Under the pieces are notes generated by a model. That model was not told the DNA's origin, ran no database searches, and worked only from the letters and a program-made list of their open reading frames with translations. The position numbers were made by a program, and so were the translations under genes. From Rhodopseudomonas palustris HaA2 (lineage in GTDB: Bacteria; Pseudomonadota; Alphaproteobacteria; Rhizobiales; Xanthobacteraceae), in contig NC_007778.1 in NCBI RefSeq assembly GCF_000013365.1, positions 4,464,001-4,528,000 of the forward strand: a stretch of 64,000 bases of DNA, read 5' to 3'. This document shows, in pieces, positions 16,707 to 25,950 of the stretch (the stretch's first letter is position 1; every line of letters begins with the position of its first letter).

Positions 16707-16874
16707 TTACTGCCCGCTGGGCCGCCACGACAGGTCGTCGGACCAGAGATAGACGATGATGGCGGCCAGGCAGAGCAGGATACCGATCCAGAAAACCGGA
16801 GAATGATGGATCGGCCTGCCGCCGCGCCCGGCCGCCGCGGGCTGTTCTCGATCATGCTGCTTGTGGTCGTTCAT
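16707..16874 (-). CDS. Small single-pass membrane protein
   Basis: A 55-residue product from the ATG at 16874 (MNDHKQHDREQPAAAGRGG), with one hydrophobic helix (FWIGILLCLAAIIVYLW, about residues 28-44) and a short polar tail. Longer starts are open at 16886 and 16931. A His/Arg-rich N-terminus before a membrane helix is typical of small Bradyrhizobiaceae membrane proteins of unknown function. It converges with the antitoxin gene. Confidence 0.55.
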   Translation of the reverse strand: MNDHKQHDREQPAAAGRGGRPIHHSPVFWIGILLCLAAIIVYLWSDDLSWRPSGQ

Positions 16875-17193
16875 CGATCCATCCATCCGTTGCGCCGCAG
16901 AGGTGCGTCGCGCCGTCTCGTTGTCCCACAATCAATTGTTTCCAACCAGCGGCCTCCCCCGAAATCCCGGCTTGTCGGGCCGGGCGCCATCGCACGGCCG
17001 AATTGTGGGCCGACACAGCTGTGGGACTGATTCAACGCAACCCTTTCGGGGATGGAACGTTTGATCACCTTCGGCTGTCGGCCGCGGCGGTTTCGTCTGC
17101 GCCTCATTTGAATCACGGAGATGGGTGTATTGCCCCGATCGATCATGAAACAACTCCCGTCGAGCCTTCCAGCATCAGGACCGTCAGCGCATC
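16875..17193. other. Gap without a supported gene
   Basis: Open frames here overlap each other and have no credible composition. A GTCCCACA / TGTGGGAC pair (about 16920 and 17022) is too far apart to interpret. No repeat or RNA gene is visible. Confidence 0.4.
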
Positions 17194-17586
17194 GTGCCGG
17201 GACGCACGGTGCCGATCGCGACCGCCATGGCGCCAGCGACCAGCAGCCGGACGCCGCCGGCGGCGGGCCGATCGGTGGCCGCTTCGGTCACCGCGGCTGA
17301 GGCGCGGCCCATGGGGGGACAGACGGGGCACGATCGCGGAGAACCCACCGAGCCGAGCGCGACATCTGACGAGTCCGCGCCCGCCTCGACCGGCGCCCAG
17401 CGAAGCACGCGCGGACGATTCCGATCCGCCAGCTCCGAACAGGATGCGAGGGAAGCTCTGGAGGCCGCCCGCAAGATGAAGCCCGGGCCGGAGCGCGCCG
17501 AAGCCCTGAAGCGGGCCGGCCTGCTGCAATTCGCGGCCGATGGCGGGGGCGTCCACTTCGCCAAGCGAGGCCGGCCGCGGAAGTAA
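17194..17586 (+). CDS. Conserved hypothetical protein with C-terminal GPER...KRGRPRK element
   Basis: Up to 130 residues from a GTG at 17194; ATG starts at 17227 and further in are alternatives. The first two thirds are low-complexity (Ala/Pro/Ser/Thr). The C-terminal 45 residues look conserved: EALEAARKMKPGPERAEALK, then AGLLQFAADGG and FAKRGRPRK. Short proteins with a PGPER-ALK-AG-LR pattern and a basic tail are frequent in Bradyrhizobium and Rhodopseudomonas; their function is unknown. The N-terminal boundary is uncertain. Confidence 0.5.
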   Translation: MPGRTVPIATAMAPATSSRTPPAAGRSVAASVTAAEARPMGGQTGHDRGEPTEPSATSDESAPASTGAQRSTRGRFRSASSEQDAREALEAARKMKPGPERAEALKRAGLLQFAADGGGVHFAKRGRPRK

Positions 17587-17683
17587 CGCGCCCGTTGCGC
17601 CCCCGCAGAGAATCGCATTCAGACGACAGGATTGTCGGACTCGTCGATGAGCCTCGATCCCGCATCCGTTCCGGAGTCGCTTC

Positions 17684-18385
17684 GTGATCCGACCCGTCCG
17701 ACCCAAGGAGATCCACCTCGTCAATCGGATCGGGTGGCTGCGCGCAGCGGTGCTCGGGGCCAATGACGGGATCATCTCGACGGCGAGCCTGATCGTCGGC
17801 GTCGCCGCGGCGACACCGAACCGGGACGAGGTGCTGGTAGCCGGCATCGCCGGGCTTGTGGCCGGCGCAATGTCGATGGCGGCGGGCGAATACGTCTCGG
17901 TGAGCTCGCAATCCGATACCGAAAACGCCGACCTGCGGCGCGAGGCCCGCGAGCTGCGCGACGATCCCGGCGGCGAACTCGACGAACTCGCCGAGATCTA
18001 CGTCAAGCGCGGCGTCGACCCGATGCTGGCCCGACAGGTGGCGGCGCAAATGATGAAGTCGGATGCGCTCGGCGCGCACGCGCGCGACGAACTCGGCATC
18101 ACGCAAACGACGACCGCCCGGCCGGTGCAGGCGGCCCTGACTTCGGCGCTGACATTCACGGTGGGCGCCGCGATGCCGCTGTCGATGGTGATCATCGCGC
18201 CTGCGAACCTGCTGATCCAGCTGACGTCGGCCGCTTCACTCGGCTTCCTCGCCGTGCTCGGTGCCGTCGGCGCCAAGGCGGGCGGGGCCGGCATCTTGCG
18301 CGCCACCACCCGCGTGACGTTCTGGGGCGCGCTGGCGTTGGGGATCACGGCCGGGATCGGCAGGCTCTTCGGCGCGATTCTCTAG
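17684..18385 (+). CDS. VIT1/CCC1-family Fe2+/Mn2+ transporter
   Basis: The 233-residue product has the VIT family start (LRAAVLGANDGIISTASLIVGVA), a second helix (GLVAGAMSMAAGEYVSVSSQ), a cytoplasmic helical metal-binding insert (about 85-145) and two or three C-terminal helices ending GITAGIGRLFGAIL. In plants and yeast these proteins move iron or manganese into vacuoles; bacterial members probably export Fe2+/Mn2+. The GTG at 17684 is the start taken; no better in-frame ATG precedes the conserved region. Confidence 0.88.
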   Translation: MIRPVRPKEIHLVNRIGWLRAAVLGANDGIISTASLIVGVAAATPNRDEVLVAGIAGLVAGAMSMAAGEYVSVSSQSDTENADLRREARELRDDPGGELDELAEIYVKRGVDPMLARQVAAQMMKSDALGAHARDELGITQTTTARPVQAALTSALTFTVGAAMPLSMVIIAPANLLIQLTSAASLGFLAVLGAVGAKAGGAGILRATTRVTFWGALALGITAGIGRLFGAIL

Positions 18386-18611
18386 ATCGCCGGCAAGCCC
18401 TCTGCCGTCGATCCCGCACCTTTCGCGTTCGGCGAAAGCAGGCCGCCATTCGACGCTACTCCCTCCGCTTCTGCCCCTCGCTCGCATTCGCGCCAATCGG
18501 CCGCACACTGGCGCACCGCACCAATTGATCCGGCACAAAGCGGCGGCCGCGGCGGTCGGTTAGGCGACTTGGCAGATGGCTCAGCAGACCATCGGCGGGA
18601 GGCGAAGGACC

Positions 18612-18929
18612 ATGGCTCATACCCTCGAACAGAAAATCATCGGCTTGCTCGAGCAGGAGACCGCGTTGCGGCAATGGCTGGAGCAGATGCGCGCGCTGAT
18701 CAAGGATTCGCGCGGCGTCACCGTGATCGCCGGGCTCTCGCCCGCGGAGACCGAGGAATTCCTGCGGCTCGATCCGCAGATCCGGGCGCATCGCGGCGCG
18801 ATGAGCCAGACCGAGTTCGAAGCGGCGCGCGAACGCCACGCCGAACTGAAGGACAAGATCGATACCGCGCTACAGGACAATGCGATCGAAAGCCTCAGCG
18901 ACTGGGGCGGCGCCGCCGCGCGCGGCTGA
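18612..18929 (+). CDS. Small helical protein of unknown function
   Basis: 105 residues from the ATG at 18612, with GGGAGGCGAAGG upstream. The sequence is charged and helical: LEQKIIGLLEQETALRQWLE at the N-terminus and TEFEAARERHAELKDKID near the end, suggesting a short coiled coil. No recognised family. It stands between the VIT transporter and a converging membrane protein gene. Confidence 0.55.
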   Translation: MAHTLEQKIIGLLEQETALRQWLEQMRALIKDSRGVTVIAGLSPAETEEFLRLDPQIRAHRGAMSQTEFEAARERHAELKDKIDTALQDNAIESLSDWGGAAARG

Positions 18930-19037
18930 GACCGACAGCGTCTCGCGCGAAGCCGAGACCGGTTCGCGTCGAGACGACACCTCATCCAGAATCGAAAGCG
19001 CCGGCTCTGAGTCGATCAGCGCCGGACGACTGCGGCG

Positions 19038-19472
19038 CTATGCCGACGCCCCCTCCGTCGTCTTCGGGACGACCGGCGGACAGTACCTTTCGGCCAGCCA
19101 GGACGACAGCATCGCCGGCACCAGGCCGACCACGCCGTAGAGCACGAACTGCAGCGAGCCCATGTCGGCGCCGCGGTTGGAATACAGGAAGGCGGTGGCG
19201 GTGAAGCCGATCAGGCCGACGATCAGCATCCGCACCCGCGGGCCGATCGGGCGGATGTGACAGATGATCTCGTCGATCGCCGCCATCATCAGCGCCGGCA
19301 GCAGGCCGAACAGGTAGCTGTATTGCAGCGACTTGAACAGCACGACGACGAACTTCTTCACCTCCATCAGATCGGTGTGGGCCCAGTAGCCCGACAGATA
19401 GCTGGTCGCCAACAGCAACAGCAGCCCGCCGACAAACGGACCGAGCGCGCCGAAAATCAGATATCGCTTCAT
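19038..19472 (-). CDS. Four-helix integral membrane protein, unknown function
   Basis: 144 residues with about four hydrophobic segments (GPFVGGLLLLLATSYL, the region around SYLFGLLPALMMAAI, MLIVGLIGFTATAFLYS, and FVLYGVVGLVPAMLSSWL). GGTGGAG lies upstream of the ATG. Small Bradyrhizobiaceae membrane proteins of this design have no known function. It is located 96 bases after the ThDP enzyme on the same strand and may be cotranscribed. Confidence 0.65.
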   Translation of the reverse strand: MKRYLIFGALGPFVGGLLLLLATSYLSGYWAHTDLMEVKKFVVVLFKSLQYSYLFGLLPALMMAAIDEIICHIRPIGPRVRMLIVGLIGFTATAFLYSNRGADMGSLQFVLYGVVGLVPAMLSSWLAERYCPPVVPKTTEGASA

Positions 19473-19568
19473 CTCTGCTCCACCGGCGGCAACCGCGCCG
19501 CCGGCCCTCAGGCTACGCCGGAGCCGGGGCGTCCGACAACCGCTTCGTCCGCCGGCCCGGCGCGCCGG

Positions 19569-21113
19569 CTACATCTGCACTTCGATCAAATTCGGACCGC
19601 TGCCGGCGACGCCGGCGTCGAGCGCCTTGTTGAGTTCATCGGCGCTGGTCACGGCGCGGGCCGGCACGCCCATGCCCCGGGCCAGCGACACCCAGTCGAG
19701 GTTCGGCCGATCCAGCGACAGCATGTCCTGCGCGCGCTGGCCCGGCTCGCCGGCGCCGACGCCGTCGAACTCGCCGCGCAGGATCTGATATTTGCGGTTG
19801 GCGAACACCACGGTGGTGACGTCGAGATTTTCGCGAGCCTGGGTCCACAGCGCCTGCAGCGTGTACATCGCGCTGCCGTCGCCGACCAGGCAGATCACCT
19901 TGCGATCCGGGCACGCCACCGCGGCGCCGACCGCGACCGGCGGCGAGAACCCGATCGAGCCGCCCATGTTCTGCAGCCAGTCGTGCGGCGCCGCCGCCGC
20001 CGTCGGCGGAAAGAAGCCGCGGCCGGTAGTGATCGATTCGTCGATCACGATGGCGTTGTCCGGGATCGCCATCGCGATCGCCTGGGCGATCGAGGCATGG
20101 GTCAGCGCGCCGCTCGGCCGCGCGATCTCGACATGGGTCTGCGGCTGGGCGTCGGCCGCCTTGGCGCCGAGCGCGCCGGCCAGCGCTTCGAGCGCTGCGG
20201 TGGAATTCTCGCCGCCCTCGGTCATGCGATGTACCTCGCAGCCGTCCGGTTTCAGCAGGCTCGGCTTGTTCGGATAGGCGAAGAACGCCACCGGATCGTT
20301 GGCCTCGACCAGCACGATGTGGCGGAAGTCCTTCAGGATCGGCAGCGCGGCTTCGATCACATAGGGAATCCGCTCGATCGCATAGCGGCCGCGACCGCGC
20401 GCCATCCGCGGATTGTAGGTCTGGCCCATCACACGGCAGCCGGTCTTGCCGGCGATCCGCGCGGCGAGCTCGAGGCCGTGTTCGGTGAGCGCGCCGCCGG
20501 TCAGCAGCAGCAGCGTCGGCTCGCCGGAGCGCAGCACGCGCGCCGCGGCTTCCACCGCGTGCGGCGAATAGCTCGGGCGCTGGGTGTCTTGCGGCACCTC
20601 GGCGATGCCGTCGGCCTCGCCCCAGGCGGTGTCGGCGGGCAGGATCAGGGTGGCGATCTGCGGCGGCGCGCTCTTCGCGGCGGCAATCGCGGCGGCGCCG
20701 TCGCGCGCCACCGATTGCGCGTCCGGCGAGGTGCGGACCCAGGCCGACATCGGCCGCGCCAGGCCCTCGATGTCGGAGGTCAGCGGCGCGTTGTAGTCGA
20801 TGTGGTAGGTGGCGTGCTGGCCGACGATGTTGACGATGCCGGAACTCGCCTTCTTGGCGTTGTGCAGATTGGCGAGGCCGTTGGCGAGGCCGGGGCCGAG
20901 ATGCAGCAGCGTCGAGGCCGGCGTGCCTTTCATCCGGAAATAACCGTCGGCGGCGCCGGTGACCACGCCCTCGAACAGGCCGAGCACGCAGCGCATGCCC
21001 TCGACGCGGTCGAGCGCGGCGACGAAGTGCATTTCCGAGGTGCCGGGATTGGTGAAGCAGACGTCCACGCCGCCATGGACCAGCGTCCGCACCAGACTTT
21101 CGGCACCGTTCAT
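19569..21113 (-). CDS. ThDP-dependent enzyme, acetolactate synthase large-subunit-like
   Basis: 514 residues with the three domains of ThDP-dependent decarboxylases and synthases. The N-terminal pyrimidine-binding domain shows NPGTSEMHF and the catalytic Glu in LFEGVVTGAADGY. The central domain follows, then the C-terminal pyrophosphate-binding domain with GDGSAMYTLQALWTQA and an Asn after 26 residues. No FAD-binding features or small regulatory subunit are visible nearby, so true acetolactate synthase activity is doubtful; benzoylformate- or sulfopyruvate-decarboxylase-like chemistry is possible. GAGAGAC lies upstream of the ATG. A related enzyme is encoded at 29600-31222. Confidence 0.8.
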   Translation of the reverse strand: MNGAESLVRTLVHGGVDVCFTNPGTSEMHFVAALDRVEGMRCVLGLFEGVVTGAADGYFRMKGTPASTLLHLGPGLANGLANLHNAKKASSGIVNIVGQHATYHIDYNAPLTSDIEGLARPMSAWVRTSPDAQSVARDGAAAIAAAKSAPPQIATLILPADTAWGEADGIAEVPQDTQRPSYSPHAVEAAARVLRSGEPTLLLLTGGALTEHGLELAARIAGKTGCRVMGQTYNPRMARGRGRYAIERIPYVIEAALPILKDFRHIVLVEANDPVAFFAYPNKPSLLKPDGCEVHRMTEGGENSTAALEALAGALGAKAADAQPQTHVEIARPSGALTHASIAQAIAMAIPDNAIVIDESITTGRGFFPPTAAAAPHDWLQNMGGSIGFSPPVAVGAAVACPDRKVICLVGDGSAMYTLQALWTQARENLDVTTVVFANRKYQILRGEFDGVGAGEPGQRAQDMLSLDRPNLDWVSLARGMGVPARAVTSADELNKALDAGVAGSGPNLIEVQM

Positions 21114-21296
21114 CGCGTCTCTCCCCGGTTGTGACGATTATTCGACCGATCAATCATTGTTCCGGGGTTTCGTCAAAGGGCCACAGCGCGGATCAGAATT
21201 GCGCGAGGCGACAATGCGCGCCGTCCCGACGACTTGCGCCGAAGCTGCGATTGTGGCCTGTCTGGGGTCACATTCCGACGATTGCGAGGTTCACCG

Positions 21297-21878
21297 ATGG
21301 TTCGCTCTGTTGCCCGCGTGTTCGTGTTCGCCGCCGCCATCGCCGTCGCGGGGATTTTGCCGGCATCGGCGCAGGAAGACCTGCGCGAGGTGATGGGCTT
21401 CGGGCCGTTTTTCCGGTCCGGCTCCTCCGGCGTGAGCCCGGTGCCGCGCGAATGGGTGCAGTTCATGGGCAACTACGCGCCCGGAACCATCGTCATCAGC
21501 ACCTCCGAGCGGCGGCTGTATCTGGTCGGCGCCGACGGAACCGCGCTGCGCTACGGCATCGGCGTCGGCCGCGACGGCTTCCGCTGGTCGGGCACCCACC
21601 GCATCACCGCGAAAAAGGAATGGCCGAGCTGGACCCCGCCGGCGCAGATGTTGCGCCGCCGCCCCGACCTGCCGCGCCATATGGCCGGCGGCGAGGACAA
21701 TCCGCTCGGCGCGCGGGCGATGTATCTCGGCTCGACGCTGTACCGTATCCACGGCTCCAACGAGCCGGAGACGATCGGCCAGGCGGTTTCGTCCGGCTGC
21801 TTCCGGATGACCAATGAGGACGTCAAGGATCTCTACGAGCGCGTCCGCGTCGGCACCACGGTCGTGGTCAAGAACTGA
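21297..21878 (+). CDS. Secreted L,D-transpeptidase (YkuD domain)
   Basis: 193 residues from the ATG at 21297 (GAGG upstream), with a signal peptide (VARVFVFAAAIAVAGILP, cleavage near ASAQ). The YkuD catalytic core is present: IVISTSERRLYLV, the His in IHGSNEPETIG and the Cys in SSGCFRMTNEDV. Such enzymes form 3-3 peptidoglycan cross-links or attach proteins to the wall in the periplasm; the exact role is unknown. It is followed 86 bases later by a DUF2927 protein, possibly in the same transcript. Confidence 0.9.
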   Translation: MVRSVARVFVFAAAIAVAGILPASAQEDLREVMGFGPFFRSGSSGVSPVPREWVQFMGNYAPGTIVISTSERRLYLVGADGTALRYGIGVGRDGFRWSGTHRITAKKEWPSWTPPAQMLRRRPDLPRHMAGGEDNPLGARAMYLGSTLYRIHGSNEPETIGQAVSSGCFRMTNEDVKDLYERVRVGTTVVVKN

Positions 21879-21964
21879 CACGATCGCGTGCGTCGGGCCC
21901 GCATCGGGCCCGATGCCCCGAATTGCGGGTTGTGCGGCCGCCGGGATTGCGGCAGCGTCCGGCG

Positions 21965-22780
21965 ATGCAACGCGGCCCCCGCCCCCGACCCGTCCGACGC
22001 GCGCTCGCGGCGATCGTCGCCGCTGTTCTGACGTCGTCGGCTGCGGCTTCCTCGTCGGCGGCCGAACCCACCGACATCGCCGCCGACCAGCGCGCCGAGA
22101 AGACGGATTTCAGCGACAGCCAGATCCTCGACGGCTTCTTCAAGACCGCGTTCGGGGCCGAGTACCACGTCGCCGGCCGGGTCGATCGGATCCGGAAATT
22201 CGAAGGTCCGGTGCGGATCCATGCCGAGGGCGAGAGCCGGCCCGACCGCCGCGCCCAGCTCGCCCGGGTGGTCGCCGACATCGCGAGGCGCGTCCGCCAT
22301 CTCGACATCGCCATGACCGACGACGGCGACGAGGCCAACGTCACCGTCCACCTGGTCCGCGACAAGAATCTCGGCAAGACGATCGCGAGCTTCTACGGCG
22401 CCGAGCGCGCGCGGGAGATCCACCAGTCGCTGGACCCGCAATGCCTGTCCGGCTTCCGCAAGAACGACAGATACGAGATCGAACAGGCCAACGTGATCCT
22501 GACCGTCGACAACGGCGACTTCGTCTTTCTCGACTGCGCCTATGAGGAACTGCTGCAGTCGCTCGGCCCGATCAACGACACCGACGCGGTGCCGTGGACG
22601 ATGTTCAACGACGGCGTCCAGAAGGGCTATTTCGACGTCTACGACCAGTATCTGATGAACATCCTGTATCACCCGGAGATCAAGCCGGGGATGACGGTGC
22701 AGGAGGTCAAGGCCGTACTGCCGCAAGTGATGCGCGACGTGCGTGGCTGGGTCGCGAGGGTGAACGGGACGGGGCCGTGA
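21965..22780 (+). CDS. Secreted DUF2927-domain protein
   Basis: 271 residues from the ATG at 21965; a TTG at 21923 is an alternative. A basic N-terminus and hydrophobic stretch (RRALAAIVAAVLTSSAAAS) form a signal peptide. The remainder matches DUF2927: FKTAFGAEYHVAGRVDRIRK, CLSGFRKNDRYEIEQ and a closing GVQKGYFDVYDQYLMNILY. Function unknown; the family is common in Rhizobiales and may be an envelope-associated hydrolase-like protein. Confidence 0.75.
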   Translation: MQRGPRPRPVRRALAAIVAAVLTSSAAASSSAAEPTDIAADQRAEKTDFSDSQILDGFFKTAFGAEYHVAGRVDRIRKFEGPVRIHAEGESRPDRRAQLARVVADIARRVRHLDIAMTDDGDEANVTVHLVRDKNLGKTIASFYGAERAREIHQSLDPQCLSGFRKNDRYEIEQANVILTVDNGDFVFLDCAYEELLQSLGPINDTDAVPWTMFNDGVQKGYFDVYDQYLMNILYHPEIKPGMTVQEVKAVLPQVMRDVRGWVARVNGTGP

Positions 22781-22842
22781 GACGGGCACGAACGATCACG
22801 CGCATTGCTTGCTGGTCAAAGCCACCGGCGACTGCTCGTCCT

Positions 22843-22928
22843 CTCACCAAGGACTTTGACTCTCCCGAAGCGCTTTGACGCTCACCAAGCACTTTTGAAT
22901 CTCACCAAGTGCTCTGCCTCTCACCAAG
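22843..22928 (+). repeat. Short tandem repeat, about 20-bp period
   Basis: CTCACCAAG occurs at 22843, 22881, 22901 and 22920, with a degenerate copy near 22862. The spacing is 19-20 bases with related filler (CACTTTGA-like). Five units in about 90 bases, immediately before a family A palindromic repeat. Confidence 0.7.
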
Positions 22929-22937
22929 CACGGCGAA

Positions 22938-23080
22938 CTCCCTCGCCCCGCCCTTGCGGGGAGAGGGTTGGGGTGAGGGGCGACGCGAGTCGCGGAGTCT
23001 CGGCTGAGCGGAAACGCCCCCTCACCCGACCGGCTTCGCTGCGCTACGCCGGTCGACCTCTCCCCGCGCGCGGGGAGAGA
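22938..23080. repeat. Family A palindromic intergenic repeat, copy 1
   Basis: A roughly 140-bp unit with GC-rich hairpins at each end: CTCCCTCGCCCCGC...GCGGGGAGAGG at the left and CCTCTCCCCGCG...CGGGGAGAG at the right. CGCCCCCTCACCCGACCGG lies between. The same unit recurs at 27185, 29311, 31267 and 35860. Confidence 0.85.
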
Positions 23081-23122
23081 TGACGCCCTGCGCGGGGAAG
23101 GCTCTTCGCCGAACTATCCGCC

Positions 23123-24295
23123 CTACGCCGTCTTGGCGAACAGCTCGCGGCCGATCAGCATCCGGCGGATTTCGCTGGTGCCGGCGCCGATTTCGTAGAG
23201 CTTGGCGTCGCGCAACAGGCGCCCGGTCGGGTAGTCGTTGATGTAGCCGTTGCCGCCCAGCAGCTGGATCGCATCGAGCGCGCATTGCGTCGCCTTCTCG
23301 GCAGCGTAGAGGATGGCGCCGGCGGCGTCCTCGCGGGTGGTCTGGCCGCGGTCGCAGGCCTTCGCCACCGCATAGACGTAGGCGCGCGAGGCGTTCATCG
23401 TCACATACATGTCGGCGATCTTGGCCTGCACCAGCTGGAACGTGCCGATCGGCTCCCCGAACTGCTTGCGCTCGTGCACATAGGGCATCACCACGTCCAT
23501 GCACGCCTGCATGATGCCGAGCGGCCCCGCCGCCAGCACCGCGCGCTCGTAGTCCAGCCCGCTCATCAGCACGTTGACGCCGCGACCGACCTCGCCGAGC
23601 ACGTTCTCCTCCGGCACCTCGCAATCCTCGAACACCAGTTCGCCGGTGTCGGAGCCGCGCATGCCGAGCTTGTCGAGTTTCTGCGCGGTGCTGAATCCCT
23701 TGAAGCCTTTCTCGACCAGGAACGCGGTCATACCGCGCGGCCCGGCATTCGGATCGGTCTTGGCGTAGACCACCAGCGTCTCGGCGATCGGGCCGTTGGT
23801 GATCCACATCTTGTTGCCGTTGAGGACGAAGCGGTCGCCCTTCTTCTCGGCGCGAGTCTTCATCGACACCACGTCGGAGCCGGCGCCGGGCTCGGACATC
23901 GCCAGCGCGCCGACATGTTCGCCGCTGATCAGCTTCGGCAGATATTTGCGCTTCTGCGCCTCGCTGCCGTTGCGGCGGATCTGGTTGATGCAGAGATTGG
24001 AATGCGCGCCGTAGGACAGGCCGACCGAGGCGGAGGCGCGGGAGATTTCCTCGACCGCGATGCAGTGCTCGAGATAACCGAGACCGGACCCGCCATACTC
24101 CTCCTCGACGGTGATGCCGTGCAGCCCGAGCTCGCCGAGCTTCGGCCACAGATCGCGCGGGAAGGTGTTGGTCTTGTCGATCGCGTCGGCGCGCGGCGCG
24201 ATCTCGTTCGAGGCGAAATCCCGCACCGTCTCGCGGATCGCATCGGCGGTCTCGCCGAGATCGAAATTGAACATGCTCTGCGCGTTGGGGATCAT
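23123..24295 (-). CDS. ivd: Isovaleryl-CoA dehydrogenase
   Basis: 390 residues from the ATG at 24295 ([15 protein letters not shown]). It is an FAD-dependent acyl-CoA dehydrogenase of leucine catabolism, converting isovaleryl-CoA to 3-methylcrotonyl-CoA. Visible features are [18 protein letters not shown] (FAD/substrate region), MWITNGP and [12 protein letters not shown] at the C-terminus. The catalytic glutamate of isovaleryl-CoA dehydrogenases is expected in [15 protein letters not shown]. Other leucine genes (liuB/liuD type) are not adjacent. The start was taken at the ATG that gives the family length; the open frame extends to 24631. It diverges from the CYP153 gene. Confidence 0.9.
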   Translation of the reverse strand: MIPNAQSMFNFDLGETADAIRETVRDFASNEIAPRADAIDKTNTFPRDLWPKLGELGLHGITVEEEYGGSGLGYLEHCIAVEEISRASASVGLSYGAHSNLCINQIRRNGSEAQKRKYLPKLISGEHVGALAMSEPGAGSDVVSMKTRAEKKGDRFVLNGNKMWITNGPIAETLVVYAKTDPNAGPRGMTAFLVEKGFKGFSTAQKLDKLGMRGSDTGELVFEDCEVPEENVLGEVGRGVNVLMSGLDYERAVLAAGPLGIMQACMDVVMPYVHERKQFGEPIGTFQLVQAKIADMYVTMNASRAYVYAVAKACDRGQTTREDAAGAILYAAEKATQCALDAIQLLGGNGYINDYPTGRLLRDAKLYEIGAGTSEIRRMLIGRELFAKTA

Positions 24296-24654
24296 GGTCG
24301 GAACGTCTCCACTCGTCGGGCGCAGCGTTGAAGCCGCGCGCCAGTGTTCTGGTTGCGGCCACCATGTCATGGCGCCGCAGGGCTGAGAAGGCTCCATTGG
24401 TCGTTCCGGCGAGGCTTTCGGAGCGCTCGCCAGCGCCTCGACGCAAGACGCTGCCGGACGGAAATCCGTTGCCGGATCAATTTGTTCGTGAGCATGGCCG
24501 GATGCGCCGGGAGTACCTTGCTCTCGCCACGACAACCGGTTGTAGTCGCCCGCACGATCCGCCGCGCTCGAGACGGCGGACGGGAGGACGGCCGATCCGC
24601 CGCATGGCGGCCCATCGGACAGAAACGCCAACGCACAACAACCGAGGGCCCTTC
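24296..24654. promoter_or_regulatory. Divergent promoter region of ivd and CYP153 with a 12-bp palindrome
   Basis: No gene is supported here. The perfect palindrome ACAACCGGTTGT (24532-24543) lies 112 bases before the CYP153 start and 237 before ivd. It is a plausible dimeric repressor site, for example TetR type; no regulator gene is adjacent. Confidence 0.35.
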
Positions 24655-25920
24655 ATGCACGGCACCATCGAGATCGACAACGCCGCCCGCCAGCGCGCCG
24701 CGCGCGAGGAAGCCTATGCGACGCCGCTGTCGCAATTCCACCCCGGCGCGCCGCGGCACTTCCGCGACGACACGCTGTGGCCGTGGTTCGAGCGGCTGCG
24801 CGCCGAGGAGCCGGTGCACTACTGCACCAACGCGCCGATCGCGCCGTATTGGAGCGTGACCAAGTACAACGACATCATGCATGTCGACACCAGCCATCAG
24901 ATCTTCTCGTCGGATTCGACGCTCGGCGGCATTTCGATCCGCGACGCGCCGCAGGGCTACGACTGGCCGAGCTTCATCGCGATGGACGAGCCGCGGCACT
25001 CGGCGCAGCGCAAGACGGTGTCGCCGATGTTCACGCCGGACCATCTCGACGAACTCGCGGTGCTGATCCGCGGCCGGACGCAGAAAGTGCTCGATGGCCT
25101 GCCGCGCAACGAGACCTTCAACTTCGTCGAGCGGGTCTCGATCGAGCTGACGACGCAGATGCTGGCCACCTTGTTCGACTTCCCGTTCGCGCAGCGCCGC
25201 AAGTTGACGCGCTGGTCCGACGTCGCCACCGCGCTGCCCAAGAGCATGATCGTGGCGTCGGAGGAGGAACGCCGCAGCGAGCTGAACGAATGCGCCGCGA
25301 CCTTCGCGGCGATGTGGAACGAGCGCGTCAATTCCGAGCCACGGAATGACCTGCTGTCGATGATGGCGCATCACGACGCCACACGGCAGATGGACCGCGA
25401 CAATCTGATCGGCAACATCCTGCTGTTGATCGTCGGCGGCAACGACACCACCCGCAACACCATGACCGGCTCGGTGCTGGCGCTGAACCAGAACCCGGAC
25501 CAGTTCGCCAAGCTGCGCGCCAACCCGGCGCTGATCGACACCATGGTACCCGAGGTGATCCGCTGGCAGACGCCGCTGGCGCATATGCGCCGCACCGCCT
25601 TGCAGGACACCGAACTCGGCGGCAAGACCATCAAGAAGGGCGACCGGGTGGTGATGTGGTACGTCTCCGGCAACCGCGACGACGAGGTGATCGAGCGCCC
25701 GAACGAGTTCATCATCGACCGCAAGCGGGCGAAGATCCATTTGTCGTTCGGCTTCGGTATCCACCGCTGCGTCGGGATGCGGCTGGCCGAATTGCAACTG
25801 AAGATCGTCTGGGAAGAAATGCTCAAACGGTTCGAGCGCATTGAAGTTGTCGGGGAGCCGAAGCGGGTGTATTCGAGCTTCGTCAAGGGCTACGAGTCCT
25901 TGCCGGTTCGCATCTCATGA
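24655..25920 (+). CDS. Cytochrome P450, CYP153-type (alkane/terminal hydroxylase family)
   Basis: 421 residues. The haem-binding loop is HLSFGFGIHRCVG (Cys ligand near residue 369). The I-helix motif is IVGGNDTTRNTMTG and the ExxR pair is in VPEVIRW. The sequences WQTPLAHMRRTAL and VGEPKRVYSSFVKGYESLP are, from memory of the family, characteristic of CYP153, soluble class I bacterial hydroxylases that oxidise terminal carbons of alkanes, alcohols and limonene-like compounds. Ferredoxin and ferredoxin reductase partners are not nearby. The next gene, an acyl-CoA dehydrogenase, starts 30 bases on, suggesting cotranscription and use of the product as an acyl-CoA. Confidence 0.88.
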   Translation: MHGTIEIDNAARQRAAREEAYATPLSQFHPGAPRHFRDDTLWPWFERLRAEEPVHYCTNAPIAPYWSVTKYNDIMHVDTSHQIFSSDSTLGGISIRDAPQGYDWPSFIAMDEPRHSAQRKTVSPMFTPDHLDELAVLIRGRTQKVLDGLPRNETFNFVERVSIELTTQMLATLFDFPFAQRRKLTRWSDVATALPKSMIVASEEERRSELNECAATFAAMWNERVNSEPRNDLLSMMAHHDATRQMDRDNLIGNILLLIVGGNDTTRNTMTGSVLALNQNPDQFAKLRANPALIDTMVPEVIRWQTPLAHMRRTALQDTELGGKTIKKGDRVVMWYVSGNRDDEVIERPNEFIIDRKRAKIHLSFGFGIHRCVGMRLAELQLKIVWEEMLKRFERIEVVGEPKRVYSSFVKGYESLPVRIS

Positions 25921-25950
25921 CCCCCTAAGAAAAAGAAGACAGCCTCCAAA

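Noticed and set aside
16871-17146. A 91-codon minus-strand frame rich in Arg
   Set aside because: No ribosome-binding site or family resemblance; it overlaps the more plausible small membrane protein gene.
19257-21134. A 625-codon plus-strand open frame
   Set aside because: Antisense to the ThDP enzyme, low complexity, no ribosome-binding site.
22843-22928. A CRISPR array
   Set aside because: Units of about 20 bases are contiguous tandem repeats with related filler, without unique spacers, and no cas genes are present.
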